Source: Symsagittifera roscoffensis
Taxonomy: Eukaryota > Xenacoelomorpha > Acoela > Convolutidae
Direction: 5' to 3'
Assembly (NCBI RefSeq): GCF_963678635.1
Contig: NC_087070.1
Coordinates: forward strand, 42,702,988-42,766,987
Length of the DNA stretch: 64,000 nt
Numbering within the stretch: position 1 is the stretch's first letter; every line of letters begins with the position of its first letter. Positions 1 through 11,673 of this stretch are shown here, piece after piece. The notes beneath the pieces are model-generated. The model ran no database searches and was not told the origin of the DNA. It was given only the letters and a program-made list of their open reading frames with translations. The position numbers and the translations under genes were made by a program.

Positions 1-487
1 AAAGATCAACAGAAAAATTTTGGTGCAACAGAGTTTTTGGTGCAATCTTGAACCGATAAAGAGGATCGTCACTTATTAGTTTACGTAGATTACATAGTAG
101 CGATAACATGTTAGTTTCGAAAAAAGTTTTATATCAAAAATGTTTCTTGCTTCCCTAAAAGCTCATGGTAAAAAAAAACAAGAACAACCGAAATACTAAT
201 TCGAACTATCGAATCCATACGCGAGTTTTGAAAATATCAGTTAAGAATGCTATATAATAAATCTGAGAAAGTTGCAATTAAGAAAATTAGTGCAAATATT
301 TGAGTCTTCTCTGTTATACAGCCCAAAACTGAGATTTTTGTTATTTTAAAAATTGAATCACAATACTCAAATATGTTTGGTTGATATAAATCCCGCAAAA
401 TAAAGTCAGGATTTTTGTGATTAAAACAGGCACAATTAACAATTTTGATATCTTGAGCCGTATAAGGGAAAAGACGCGTCGGCTCAC
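1..487. other. Intron of the EF-hand gene, no feature seen
   Basis: AT-rich sequence with no reading frame resembling the next EF-hand exon on the minus strand. I see no RNA gene or clear repeat. Confidence 0.5.
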
Positions 488-579
488 CCGAGTTGTCGTT
501 GTCGATTGCCTGAAGATCTGCTAAGAAGTCCTCCTTTTCCGCTTCACTCAGGGGCTCGCCGAGTGACTGAACAATCTCA
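488..579 (-). CDS. EF-hand protein, fourth coding exon (gene continues beyond the window start)
   Basis: A 92-nt exon lies between an acceptor GTGATTTGCAG and a donor GG|GTGAGCC. It encodes the exiting helix of EF3 (EIVQSLGEPLSEAEKEDFL, typical of the calmodulin EF3-EF4 linker) and the first half of an EF4 loop, AIDNDNSG, cut by the intron. The donor leaves phase 1. The rest of EF4 must lie to the left of the window. The intron between this exon and 7304 is 6.7 kb and carries the foldback element and the AGATCT palindrome cluster. Confidence 0.83.
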
Positions 580-2968
580 CTGCAAATCACAGAAATAAAC
601 TGTTCAGCTTTTTATTATGAGAACCTGTCGTGAGCTTCGTTGAAAGCTTTTCTGTAATACTTTTTGCCTCAACCTCGAACCACTGAACTTTAAACTTAAG
701 TTAATTCAAAACTGCTCTCCCATAAGAAAGTTGGACAAAGTTTGAATTTTTCAGTGAAACAGAGATAAAGCAACAGTGTTTAACTCGCAAGCATCCCGCA
801 CGAGCCCAATTGCTCATCAAGGCAAGATCCAGAAAAACTAAAAAAAACTTCAAAAACTTATAAAAGAGCGTAATAATACTTCGTGCATAATGGAACAATC
901 AATGAGTAAACTGTTTTTTATGTGATATCAGTTTGTAATAATTTACTTTTTGTTCGACAATAACAAATATATTGAACTTTTTATCATATGACTGAAACAA
1001 ATGAGCTCTGCCATCCAATTTTGTTATAAAGCAAACCAGTTCGAATTTATGGTTTTTGAGATTTCGTAATAAGTTTTGGAAATTAATAAATTTTTGTTAG
1101 AAGTACCCACAGGTAAGTCTTCAACCATTGACTCGAAATCTATCAAAATAATTGCCTCTGAGAAAAAAAAACTGCTTATAAGCTATGTTCATGTACAATT
1201 GACATCGCTTGTTCAACTTTTTATTTTGGAATTTTTGGTTTATCATCCCTTTTTACATTGCAGCAATTCTTCACGGCCGCAACTCTTCCCGGGAGCAACC
1301 ATTGTCAATAGGAAATTAGCGATAAAAAAGTTAAAAAACAGCGGTCGCCATCGATGAATTATCGATGTTCATTGCCACAATAGCAAAATTTATTGATAAA
1401 TAATTGCTAATTTGGCTAATTTTCAGTAATCAAACAGCGATAAAACCTGTAAATAGAGCAAAAATAGTGACCTACCGGGATTCGATCTTTCAACTAACAG
1501 TTTTAAAGATAAATATATTACCTCTGCGATATCATAACTTTATTATCACCAAGTTAAGGGGCTTATCAATTAAGACTGTCATTTGAAAGCTACTAGATTG
1601 AGTTGAAATTTCTTTTGTTTTGAGTTGAAAGCTACTAGATTGAGTTGAAGTTTTAGCGATGATTTTCAACGGAATCATTACTGAATTAGCCCTGTCATAT
1701 CGCAAGTTAGCTATGCAAAAAACTCTGAACTGTTCACGAATCAGCGCTGGAAGATCGCGATCACTGGTATAATACAGAAAACGCGACAGTTAACGGTGGA
1801 ACTTCAACCCGGGTTTGCATTACAGTTTTTGGCATAAATGCTAATAATCATGATATATAATGGAATTGGCATAAGCCTAATAAAAATTAGGAGTGAACTC
1901 AAAAAAAAATTTTCCCCCGCTTGATAATTTGAGACAACCAAACGCGGTTACTTTTTGCATATCAAAATCAACTCGTAGTTGCATACTCCAATTGATATCT
2001 ATTGGAACCACAAAGCTCTTTACACACTTTATCCAGTGCTTTATTTTTGTTATCGAAAAATAGTGCTCGTAGAGTAAAAATAAAGTTTTTGTTTTGGATA
2101 ATCACAAGAACAAGCAAGACGAGAAATCTCAACAATTATTTTTCTCTTAGTTTTTTAGAACCTATCACTAGATCGGTTCAAAAGTTGCTATGGCTTGATC
2201 GCATTACCTTTACTAAAAACTTCAGGGACAACCAGACTGAGAGGGGGTCAGCTTTTTTCTTTTTTCCTTTCGACTCGTTGACAAAAACGCCATTCTAATT
2301 TTTTTTTTCTACAAAATTGCTCGTATATGGCCAAAGCCTTGAATTTTGTAACAGCTTTTTCATGTCTCTAGAGTAGTTTCACATTAAAAAAAAACGATCA
2401 ACATTTTAAAAAAATTAAGAAATTTTGAAAAATTTTTTTGACTGCATTTAAATAATTTTTGGCAGCCCGGTCGGCTCAAAACGAGTAAGCTTTGTATTTT
2501 ATCATAATATCAGAGAAATGAATCAAATTGCTATTAAACTACCTTATTAGAAAAAACGTATATTTTCGGAACTATTGATACAATTTTTGAAACAACAAAA
2601 TTTGAATTCGGTGCAACTCCTGAAGGGCAAAATTCTAAGAAAAATCTAAAAATCATGATCTCAAGATTTTATTAGCATACTCCGTCCCTCACGACGAAAG
2701 AACGGAAGTGAGTTTCACGGCCGTGTTGGTTCGTTTGTTTTTAAGGTTTTACAGCAAATCGAGAGCACTCATCTTTGCGTATTTACAAAAACAGCGCGAA
2801 GACACTATATATGCTTTCAATTTTGCTCTGGCGTAATGCTTCTTATGGTTGAAACCTTCAATGAGCGAAGTAAAACTATTTGCAGGTTGATCAAAAATGA
2901 ATTTAAATCCGAGTAAAAACAATCAGCTGCTTTTAAAAGTTGAACTACGCAGCAAAGAAAAAACAAAT
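580..2968. other. Intron sequence without supported genes
   Basis: Non-coding AT-rich DNA within the third intron of the EF-hand gene. Short open frames at 1076-1357, 1404-1586 and 2002-2298 lack domains and codon bias. A degenerate copy of the foldback tip (TGCTCGTAT...GGCCAAAGCC) is visible near 2316-2350. Confidence 0.5.
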
Positions 2969-5253
2969 CTGCTCTTATCAGGGCAAAGCCCTGAATGTTC
3001 CGACTGCCTTTTAAGGTGTATGGAGCAGTAATAACATTAAAAAATTAAATGTAATAAAACAAAACGAAAACTTCTTTTCTCTAAAATTTGAAATTGTCTA
3101 TGAAAATAATCCCCCCGCACGCCATATAAAATACAAAAGGATAAATTTCGCTCCTTGTCACAAATAATTATGGCAAATAAGCTTCTTTCAACCAATTTGG
3201 AAAGATTTCTAAGACGGATTAAATCTCCGCTTACGCGTTAATAGCGCGAAATATATCGCGTGTTAATTGTCCCAAATTGGCCAAAATGGCAATCTTTAAA
3301 CCTCGATCTCGTTACGAAAAATGATCACAGGTGAAATATCTTTTCAAATTTAAGCTCAGGACAACAATACTTTTCGAATAATATAAAAAATTCCACCGAA
3401 AATGGCTAGTTAAAAAGTCAAATTTTGTCTGTAGAAAAAAAAAACCCACCCCGAGCACAAATATTCCGTTACTTTCCTATCGAAAGTCGGAACAATAACG
3501 AACCAAAATTCAGAGTTAGAAAAGGCTCTATCGTGTCGCTTTTTAAGGTGAAATGATTAAGTTGCAAAGGTTTTTTATTTTCAGTCGGGACTATATTTGT
3601 CTGCAAAAAACAAGGAAGTTGGTCTTAACAAAAGTTTGTGGACCACCTATCTCTGAATTTGCTTAATCATAGTATCCCTATAGTGGTCCAATCGAAGATA
3701 TCTTTTCTACTAGTCCTGAGAGTCGAAAAGAAACAAAAAAAAACACGTCAAGGCATGTATAAAAAAATTCCCAAAAGTTTTGTTCATTTTGAAATTATTC
3801 AATGGTACTATGATGCTGCTTTCAAATGAGATTCAATAGGCCGCCATTCAAAAAACTAATCGGTCTAATTAGGAAGGACTGCAGCAACTCAATATATTTT
3901 AATTGCTAATTATCAAAAGTTTATTAGCCATTTTTTTGCGAAAAAGGAGAAAGTTCATTTTGACATAATTAATTTTTACTCTAATGCTGTTTTCAAATGC
4001 GATCCAATGAGCTGCCATTCACAAAGCTGATAGGTCTAATTAGGGGGGACTGCTGTAACAATATATCTTAATTGCTAATTATCAAACGTTCTGTAGCCGT
4101 TTTTGCCAAAAGGTAGACAGGTCAGTTTTACATTATTCAATAGTATTATAAAGATAGTTTCAAATGCGATTCAATAAGCTGCTATCCAGAAAATTAATCG
4201 GTCTAATTAAGAGGGGGTCAAATAAAGACATATATCTAAATTGCCACATAAGGAATTTTGCGTCATCAGTTCAATTATGGTAACAACACAAAAGGAACGC
4301 CAGAATCTTCAAGCTATCAAATTTTTAATTGCGTTTTTTTAGTTTTTTAATTGGAAACAGTAGCAGATTTGGGAGCTCCTCTGTCATATGACCCCTTGGC
4401 CAACCAAAGGGTCCCTTTTGGAACATTTCTACATAACCCGTTTCTGTCTAACCAAATCTAGGTGTGATGAGCAGGAACCGACTTCATTTTTTAAAGTTCT
4501 TTTTTGTCAATTTATGTTTTGCTTTAATTTATTGGCAATTTTTTTGTTAGCAAATGCAATTTTAGATGACCAAAGGTTCTGTGGAAAAAGGTGACTTGAG
4601 TTACCGAGCTGTTTGTTTATCAAGGCGAAGCCCTGAATGTTTCAACAGAACTTTGAAACTTTAAGTTCAATATCAAAAACTTTTGGCTGCAAAAATGACT
4701 AAGTTATCAAAAAATAGAATGCTTTTGTTCCGACTATCGATACCGAAGTAACGGAATATTTGTGCTCGGGGTGGGTTTTTTTCCAGACAAATTTCGACTT
4801 TTTAACTAGCCATTTTTGATGGAATTTTTTTATATCATTCGAAAGCTATTGTTGTCCTGAGCTTAAATTTGAAAAGATATTTCACCTGTGATCATTTTTC
4901 GTAAAGTTATGAGGGTTTATAGGTTGTCATTTTGGCCATTTTGACCAATTTGGGACAATTAACGCGCGATATATTGCTCCCTTTAACGCGTAAGCGGAGA
5001 TTTAATCCGTTCTAGAAATCGTTCCAAGTTGGTTCAAATAAGCTTATTTGCCATAATTGATTGTTACTAGCAGCGAAATCTATTCTTTTGTGCTTTATAT
5101 GGCGTGTAGGGGAATGATTTTTATTTTAAAAAAGTTCAATTTTCAGAAAAAAAACTCATTTTGTTTTATTACATTCATTTTTAATGTTATTACTGCTCCA
5201 TAAACCTTAAAAGACTGTCGGAACATTCAGGGTTTCGCCCTGATACGAGCAGT
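2969..5253. mobile_element. Foldback-type element with ~530-bp inverted arms
   Basis: The segment from 2969 to about 3500 reappears as an inverted copy at about 4722-5253. Matching landmarks include AATATTCCGTTACTT, CACAGGTGAAATATCTTTTC, TCTCCGCTTACGCG and the tip with its CAGGGC...GCCCTG hairpin. The arms are diverged but collinear over their whole length. The 1.2-kb spacer holds no transposase-like frame and contains a tandem repeat. It could be a non-autonomous foldback DNA transposon or two copies of a repeat inserted in opposite orientation; the symmetry of both tips favours the former. No clear target duplication was found. Confidence 0.7.
3778..4250. repeat. Three degenerate tandem units (~175-190 bp) in the foldback spacer
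   Basis: Starts near 3778, 3955 and 4123 share a common series: a TTTCAAATG(A/C)GATTCAAT block, (G)CTGCCATTC, a GGTCTAATTA motif, then AATTGCTAATTATCAAA. The third unit is shorter. No protein-coding capacity was seen. Confidence 0.6.
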
Positions 5254-5475
5254 CTTGTTTTTATTTCAATATATATCACCATACGCTAATATAAACTACA
5301 ACTGAATGTATTCATCTTTTGTCTCAATTCGATTGGGATCGCATTAATCCGCCGCTTACGCGTGGTGAAAGAAAGCAATATATCGAGCGTATTTTATCCT
5401 AAACTGTTCAAATTAGCCTTTTTCGAACCCCAAAGTTCTAAAATATATATCTTTTATCTTTTATATCATTTTATC

Positions 5476-5481
5476 ATTATT

Positions 5482-5548
<67 letters not shown>

Positions 5549-5549
5549 C
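5476..5549. repeat. TA dinucleotide microsatellite
   Basis: A nearly pure (TA)n run of about 70 bp. A short open frame over it consists of alternating Ile/Tyr and is an artefact. Confidence 0.95.
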
Positions 5550-6202
5550 TGAGAAAAGATTAACTTTGCAAATTTAATCAATTTTTTCTATGAATTAAAA
5601 CAAAGTCATCAAAATTTCAATTTTTTTTTCATTTAATTGTCCTATAGTAGCCTTGGTTTCATTCAATGAAACAAACCGGCCAGTTGAAAGCATTTTAATT
5701 GTATGGTGTGAATTATCTGGATTCACTTTTCTGGATTCCGAGCCAATTTCAGCATCTCAAGGTCATTTGAGACGCTGATATATGTTTCGTGCTATTAACG
5801 CCTAGACAAAGATTTAATCCTTCTTAAAATCAAGAATTGAGGCGTGCTTTTTGTTCTATTCAAAATTTTGCTATGAGCAAAACATCGCGCTTTGCACTTT
5901 ACATAGCGTACGATGGATGGATTTTTAGAAAAAACTCAAAAATTTTTTTTTTAAAATGAACACTAGACTAAATTTCTGAAAAAGAACTTATTTTTGCACT
6001 CTATTTTTGCTCCCAAAAAAGCTGACAGATTAAACCGTGAGTATCATAATAAAGCCCATTTGGTCTCTATTTGCATTGCAAAAATTTTTTAAAGATTTTT
6101 CTTGTTTCTCTCATCACTTTTTCAACTAAACTTACTAGAGTGGATGATTTAAAAAAAATGTTTGTGTTTCAATGTATTTCTCGGTACCTAGTAAATGTTC
6201 TA

Positions 6203-6865
6203 ATTCAGATCTGAAATAATCTTTAGGAATAGGTTAGTTTAGATCTGCAGTTTTGTTTTTCTTGGTTTATTCAGATCTGAAATACTATTTTCAATATTGA
6301 ATTTCAGATCTGAAATGGTTTGTAAAATGTTTAAAAAAACGCTTGGATACTTTAGGAATAGGTTAGTTTAGATCTGAAAATTTGTTTTTCTTGGTTAATT
6401 CAGATCTGAAAAAATCTATTTCAGATCTAATTTCAGATCTGAAATTTAGTTTTCCTTAGTTATTTCAGACCTAGAAAAATCAATGATTCTCAAACAATTT
6501 TGCTATTTTTGATACTTGAGTATTTGATAGCTTCTGCTAGCTAAAAAGCAAAGCCTCAAGCATGAGATAAACATTGGAAGCGCATAAGTAGCGCATGAAA
6601 ACCAAAAAATTGATAGGTCTACCAACAAGTTTTGAAAACATTTTAACACAGTTGAACACCGTTAGTTAATCTAAACATAATTTTATATTGCAGAAACATC
6701 AAAAAAACTCAATGGTTTGCTCAGAATGCATAAATAATAGTTCATTAAAAGGTTTCTCAGATCCAAACTTCAGATCTGAAATTTTCAAATTCTAATCAAG
6801 ATCTGAAATAAAAAATTTCAGATCTGAGAACCAATTTATCTGAGAAAAAAAGAACTTCAGATCTT
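6203..6865. repeat. Cluster of AGATCT-centred palindromes
   Basis: At least ten copies of the palindrome TTCAGATCTGAA, or one-sided variants of it, occur in about 660 bp. They are embedded in a partly duplicated unit: TTTAGGAATAGGTTAGTTTA starts near 6223 and again near 6350. The array is followed at 6882-6894 by GAGTACGGGTTGT, which also follows the unrelated palindrome cluster near 42.5 kb. Confidence 0.75.
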
Positions 6866-7211
6866 GTACAGATATTTCCTTGAGTACGGGTTGTTTCCAA
6901 AAAATATGTTACTTCAAAGATAAAGCGTAAACACTTGTTTTATTCCACTTACATCACATTATTCGTTACGTGAAATAAAAAATAAAAAAAAGTATTTACA
7001 CCATATTTTTGAACTTATAACTGTTGAAAAAGGGGACGCGTAGCGACATGAATGCGTGCACTTAGCATGCGCAATAAAACTAATTGCTCCCTTTGATGCT
7101 AAACGCATGCCTTGAGTTTCAGTTGCAAATGGGAGAAAACAAACTCAATTCTACTTGTGCTAACAGCCGCAAGCTAAGCGGCACGCATGCTAGTAAACTG
7201 GTCTCCCAATT

Positions 7212-7232
7212 CCCCCTCCCCCCCCCCCCCCC
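7212..7232. repeat. Poly-C / poly-A homopolymer tract
   Basis: A run of about 21 bases, almost all C, followed by a run of A. It lies just downstream (on the gene strand) of the EF-hand exon at 7304-7451 and is likely to be assembly- and length-unstable. Confidence 0.9.
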
Positions 7233-7303
7233 AAAAAAAAATAAAAGTCGCAACATTCTGCCCAAAGTTCCATAGATTGAAATACATAAAGACAAAGACT
7301 GAC

Positions 7304-7451
7304 AGCATGCGGTCAATAGGAATGCGTTGAGTGCCTTCCTCGTCGAAGAACTGGAAGCTCTCCTCCAATTGTTGATAGGGATCCGGGTGTCCTTGCTCCA
7401 GGAAGTAGTGCATCAGCTGCACGAACTCATCCTCGCCCAGTGTACCAGACT
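7304..7451 (-). CDS. EF-hand protein, third coding exon
   Basis: A 148-nt exon lies between an acceptor ATATTTTCAG and a donor CT|GTCAGTC. Joined to the preceding exon it completes an EF-hand loop DENESGTLGEDE (positions 1, 3, 5, 6 and 12 all fit). It continues through a helix, a linker (LEQGHPDPYQQLEE) and a degenerate third EF-hand around FQFFDEEGTQRIPIDRML, whose loop lacks several Ca2+ ligands. The donor has C at intron position +3, which is less usual, but the phase-2 junction with 488-579 keeps a sensible helix across the splice. Directly downstream in the intron is a long poly-C tract (7212-7232). Confidence 0.83.
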
Positions 7452-10004
7452 CTGAAAATATTTGAACTCGTCAATTTAAATCAACTTATACTTTTTCAGT
7501 GGCAAACCAAAAATTTTTTTGACGCTACTATATTTTGTAAGCCATTTGTCACTTCCTAATGTGTTTTTTTTTTCAAAAGTCTGTTCGAGCATTTTGATGA
7601 GACCTTGATTATAACAATTGTGTTTATTAAGCCGTGCTCGGCCATTAAATCGGAGGCTTCAACTTTATGCTTTGTCAGCAAAATTGATATCAGAAACAAG
7701 GATAGTCGGAGGCAAGTAGCACAGAATGTTCCGAACATATTCATAAAAACTAAAAATAAAACTAAGTTTCCAGGTTCATTATTAAGTTATATTTACATTA
7801 AAAGTACACATTAAAAATTGTGCCATTTTTGTACGTGGTGTGATGATATGATGATAAAACTCGACAAGCGCGAAAAAAGTTCGTAAATAAGACATAATCG
7901 ACAACACTCGATGGAAAAAAACGCAAAAAAAATTGAACAACAATATTTCCTGCGAGCGAAGTGAGTGCTTTTCAAAAAAAATTTTTGTTTGGAAAAATCA
8001 AGATTTTGTAGCCTAAGTGATCAATTAAACAAGTTATTGTCACTTTATTTAGTCGAAATTACAGAAAAAAGAAATTTCGAACCGGTTATTCTCAATACTA
8101 CCGGAAAATTTTGAAACCGGTTTTTTAAGTTTGTTTTTAATGTCGCTGGAATCAAAACTGAAAGGGTTTTTAATATGATATATCACTCAATCCAGCCAGT
8201 CCGATGATTTTTTGTGGTACCTGATTTTGCGTGGAAAACCAAAAAAATAAAAACTCAAACACACCCGAAAACAAAGTTATTCCCTATTTTCAATGAGTTG
8301 GAAAACCTTGACAACCATGAATATAGCTGACAGACATTTAGAAAATAATTAATGAACAAAAATGTAAACTTTCGAATTTCAAAATAAAAATTAAATGGCC
8401 TTAAAGTTTTTTTGAAATTTTCACAGAAATTAATGATAAGGTTATATTTTTTAAATTAACCTAATCTGAGAAAACTGGATGATAAAGTAAAAATTTTTTC
8501 CGTTGGTAAATCTGAAAATTAAATTCAAGTTTCAATAATAGAAGTCGATAGCGTTTTCGTGACCTCCACAATTTTGCTGTTCGATAGGAGGTTGCCTTTC
8601 TTTTCACAAAAGAAATGAACTTAATTTAAAAGGAAGCAATTACCAAACATTGAAAAATCAAATTTGAGCTTGAGCAAAATTCAAGATTTTTTTTTAAATA
8701 AAAAGAAAAAAAATGATTAAGACCAAAATAAGGGTCTGAACTACTCATTGACTCTTAAAATTGACTCATTGACTCATTGACGCTCAATGAACAGTTTGGC
8801 TGACTTTGATTGAACTTAAAAGCTTTAGTTTTAAAGCAATACTCAAACACTAAAGAACCGTATTTTTTGCAGTGTTAGATCTCATGTTCGATAAGAAGAT
8901 CCGGTAAATTGTGAGTTTTTTTTGTAGTAGATAAGCAACAGCTATCTATTCCATCAAGAAAATTTGTGTGCAACTCGAGACACGCAGTGTCGAGATGTGA
9001 ACAAACTTCAAGATGCAATGTAATATTTGGTATGAAACACAGGTGAAAAATTTGAACAAAACTCACATTTGAAGTTTTTATTCTACCACGTGATTTTTAC
9101 TTTCTGGTTTTATTTTTTTGTTTGATTGTTCTAGGAATGGCGGTAGCTGTTATGACGAAAATTATTTTGGCAGTTTAAGACAATGCTACACGCAGTTCCC
9201 CAATTGTGTTTCTGAAAAAAGTACACTACTTAAAATGGAACAGTTCTTTTTAAATGTATTAATGCTAATTTGTCTTCTTAATGTCGTGTCTTAATGTCTT
9301 GTCGCCCTATTTGTCTAGCGTCATTCGCTTATCAAATCAGCTAACTTCTGTGTAACGGGCAAATCAAAATCTTGTGAGCATTATTACTAAAACAGAATTA
9401 GTGACTATGTCAATGAGCAGAATGGTTCAAGAGCAGCAACGGTCTAAAAGCAGAAAAAACAGACAGTTATTGAATTACATGTGCTTATTGATAAAAATAA
9501 GTCTTGGAATAGCCAATGTTACCAATGAAATGATTATATTATCCATAAAGTTTTTAACAAAAAAGTAACAAAATCATGCAATTTATGTCTCTTCATTAAT
9601 TTCTTCACTGCTTTACTTCATTAATTGACTGTTCTCACACCTGTTTTACTGATTAGCTAACAAAAATTTATAATTTTCTGTTTCTGCTTTTTTTCAGTTT
9701 TTTTGCTTACCGTTTCTGGTCTTAAACCATTTTGTTTATTACTCTTCCCCCTCAAATTGTATTGGGCCGTACAACGATGGAAAAAATAGCCTTTGTTAAT
9801 ATTTTTTTGTAGAAAGAAACTGTCCGTAAAGTGCTTCGGTCAAATCATTGCAACCCAGGCCAAGAAATCATAGAGGAAGACACGGGGCTTTACTAACTAG
9901 TATAATCGCCAATTTCTTCATCAAAAGTTAGTTGACTTGTTTAAAATTGGTCTGTCGTTAAACAGCCAAATATAAATCAAGCTGGTGCCGTGAAGGTCAC
10001 CTGA
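7452..10004. other. Intron sequence left of the giant element, no gene seen
   Basis: AT-rich intron DNA. Short open frames at 7605-7814, 8875-9066 and 9374-9568 have no recognisable domain. I see no conserved repeat beyond simple GACTCATTGA-like direct repeats near 8745-8785. Confidence 0.5.
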
Positions 10005-10008
10005 ATAC

Positions 10009-10418
10009 TGGAACCTGATCTAAACTACATTTTATGATTGGATAAATTAGATATTTTACCAATGTAAAGTATTTAATATTAACCAATCATGATCCATCTA
10101 ACTAACAACCCACTTATTTGTAAGTGCTGAAGTTACTTGTAATTTCAGCACCAGAGAGATTTGAATTTAACTTAGAAATTAGTTGGACTCTCCCGAGCAC
10201 TTCAGCAGCCGCAATAAACCAGTATACCCTAGATCTATTGAGCCTAGCAGAGACTAGTTAAACAACCTGAGACTAGATAGTATAAGAGTAAGATTAGGAT
10301 CGGTATTAGACTAAGAAGTTGCACGAATCTATCCGGCCGAAAATAAGATAGCGTGACGAGCAGACGGTGTACCCTATCCGAAATTACTCTATGAGTTATA
10401 CACTCCAGTCCTAACTCA
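10009..10418 (+). repeat. 5' LTR of the giant element
   Basis: 410 bp, starting TG and ending CA. A polyadenylation hexamer AATAAA lies at 10213-10218. No canonical TATA box is obvious. It contains GTAAGT and TTTCAG motifs near 10120-10150. Confidence 0.93.
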
Positions 10419-10420
10419 TC

Positions 10421-10440
10421 TGGTGCGACCATAAGTCTCG
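10421..10440 (+). promoter_or_regulatory. Putative tRNA primer-binding site
   Basis: TGGTGCGACCATAAGTCTCG begins two bases after the LTR. A TGG start complementary to tRNA 3'-CCA is expected of a PBS. I could not assign the tRNA species with confidence. Confidence 0.6.
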
Positions 10441-10505
10441 AACAAGACCTTAATAGCTTAGAATTAACCAAAATAGATTAGAAATTAGACAAAAACATCT
10501 ACAAA

Positions 10506-10739
10506 ATGTTATACGACAATAATTTAATCGAAATGTCTCTACGACTCAATAGATCAGAGCCAATATTCCGAACCATAACAGAACTACCCGGAATTGGAAG
10601 AAGACCTCGAACCAGAGACGACATACGACAAAGTAGAAACTTACCATATAGCTATATGATAGTTAGGCAAAAACCAGAACAAACTTTTATATTTAGAATA
10701 CTACTGGCAATGAATTTAGATTTTCATTTGCAAACATAA
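10506..10739 (+). CDS. Leader ORF of 77 codons, uncertain
   Basis: This ATG-initiated frame begins 65 bases after the putative PBS and would be the first ORF on the genomic RNA. The product is basic in its middle (GRRPRTRDDIR) with no domain, signal peptide or transmembrane segment. It could be a real upstream ORF, part of a spliced leader exon, or chance. An acceptor-like CATTTCAG lies shortly downstream at about 10770. Confidence 0.25.
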   Translation: MLYDNNLIEMSLRLNRSEPIFRTITELPGIGRRPRTRDDIRQSRNLPYSYMIVRQKPEQTFIFRILLAMNLDFHLQT

Positions 10740-11673
10740 AACCTTGAAGTTAATCTTCAAAATCATTTCAGGCGCTAAACAAAATTATTAATATACAATA
10801 ACGATTGATAAAAAGATCTAAGATCGTTTTCCTAAAACTCTGCAGTAATATACAAAACATGTTTGAAAAATATTTATTGAAAAATAAAAAATAAAAATTA
10901 GTAGCATGACAATAAATGGTTAGTAATCATAAATCATCCTGTTGTTCCAGCTCCATCACCTAAAACATAACAGCAATCATAAACCCACTAATATCATCAA
11001 AACACTAAATCTTTCCTTTACACACATTTAAAATTTTATTAAAACTTAAATTCACTTAATTTTAAAACCAGATCATCAAGGCTTATCCTTGGATCTTAAA
11101 TCATTTTCTACTTAATTAAATTTCAAATTTGATCATCAAGGCTTATCCTTGGATCAAACAGAACAACTTTGTTCTCCCCCACCCACTTAATTAGTGTCTA
11201 ACGACCTCAAACGTCGATTCACTACCCAACCCTTTCTAAAGACCTAAGACTAATAGAAATTTTTAAACAAAACTAATCATTCAAATTAGGATAAACAGTG
11301 AAGAACTTCGGTTATTCATCCTTCACTTGACCCCCCCCTCTTAACAGACCCAGGATAAATCTTAGACTTAGTAAGTTTAAAATAGTATCTAACGAACTAC
11401 TCGCGTTCTAATTATACCTGAACCTTGTGGATCGATTTACTATTCTCCAACCCTTGAACACAATCACTACCCCTAAGTAAGATTAAGTAAGTTAACACCT
11501 TAACTTATACTAGCCACGAGAAAGTAAAAAATCATTCTTCGGAATCGATATACTTTTCTCTCCAACCCTGAACAAATAGACCCAGGTTAAGCTAACCAAA
11601 AAATCGTAAGAACTAACAGTTTAGGAAAATAGAAACCATTTAACAACCTTTTGCATCCGTCATCCTAAACCTT
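10740..11673 (+). other. Long non-coding leader with duplicated stem-loop
   Basis: There is no long open frame. A 25-bp motif that can fold through CAAGG / CCTTG is present as two exact copies at 11071-11095 and 11131-11155. Several donor-like sites (GTAAGT or GTAAGA) occur at about 11371, 11478, 11488 and 11606. Its position and structure fit packaging, dimerisation and splice-donor functions, by inference. Confidence 0.5.

Noticed and set aside
1076-2298. Short plus-strand ORFs of 60-98 codons at the left end
   Set aside because: No domains, no splice logic and no codon bias; consistent with chance in AT-rich intron DNA.
5362-5577. 71-aa plus-strand ORF ending in alternating Ile/Tyr
   Set aside because: Made mostly of the TA microsatellite.
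7084-7316. Pro-rich or Gly-rich open frames on both strands
   Set aside because: Created by the poly-C tract beside the EF-hand exon.
10421-10440. Assignment of the primer-binding site to a specific tRNA
   Set aside because: The complement does not give a clean T-arm and acceptor stem for any tRNA I know, so only the PBS position is claimed.
10244-10471. 75-aa minus-strand ORF in the 5' LTR (repeated at 28751-28951)
   Set aside because: Lies inside the LTR, is duplicated only because the LTR is, and has no recognisable domain.
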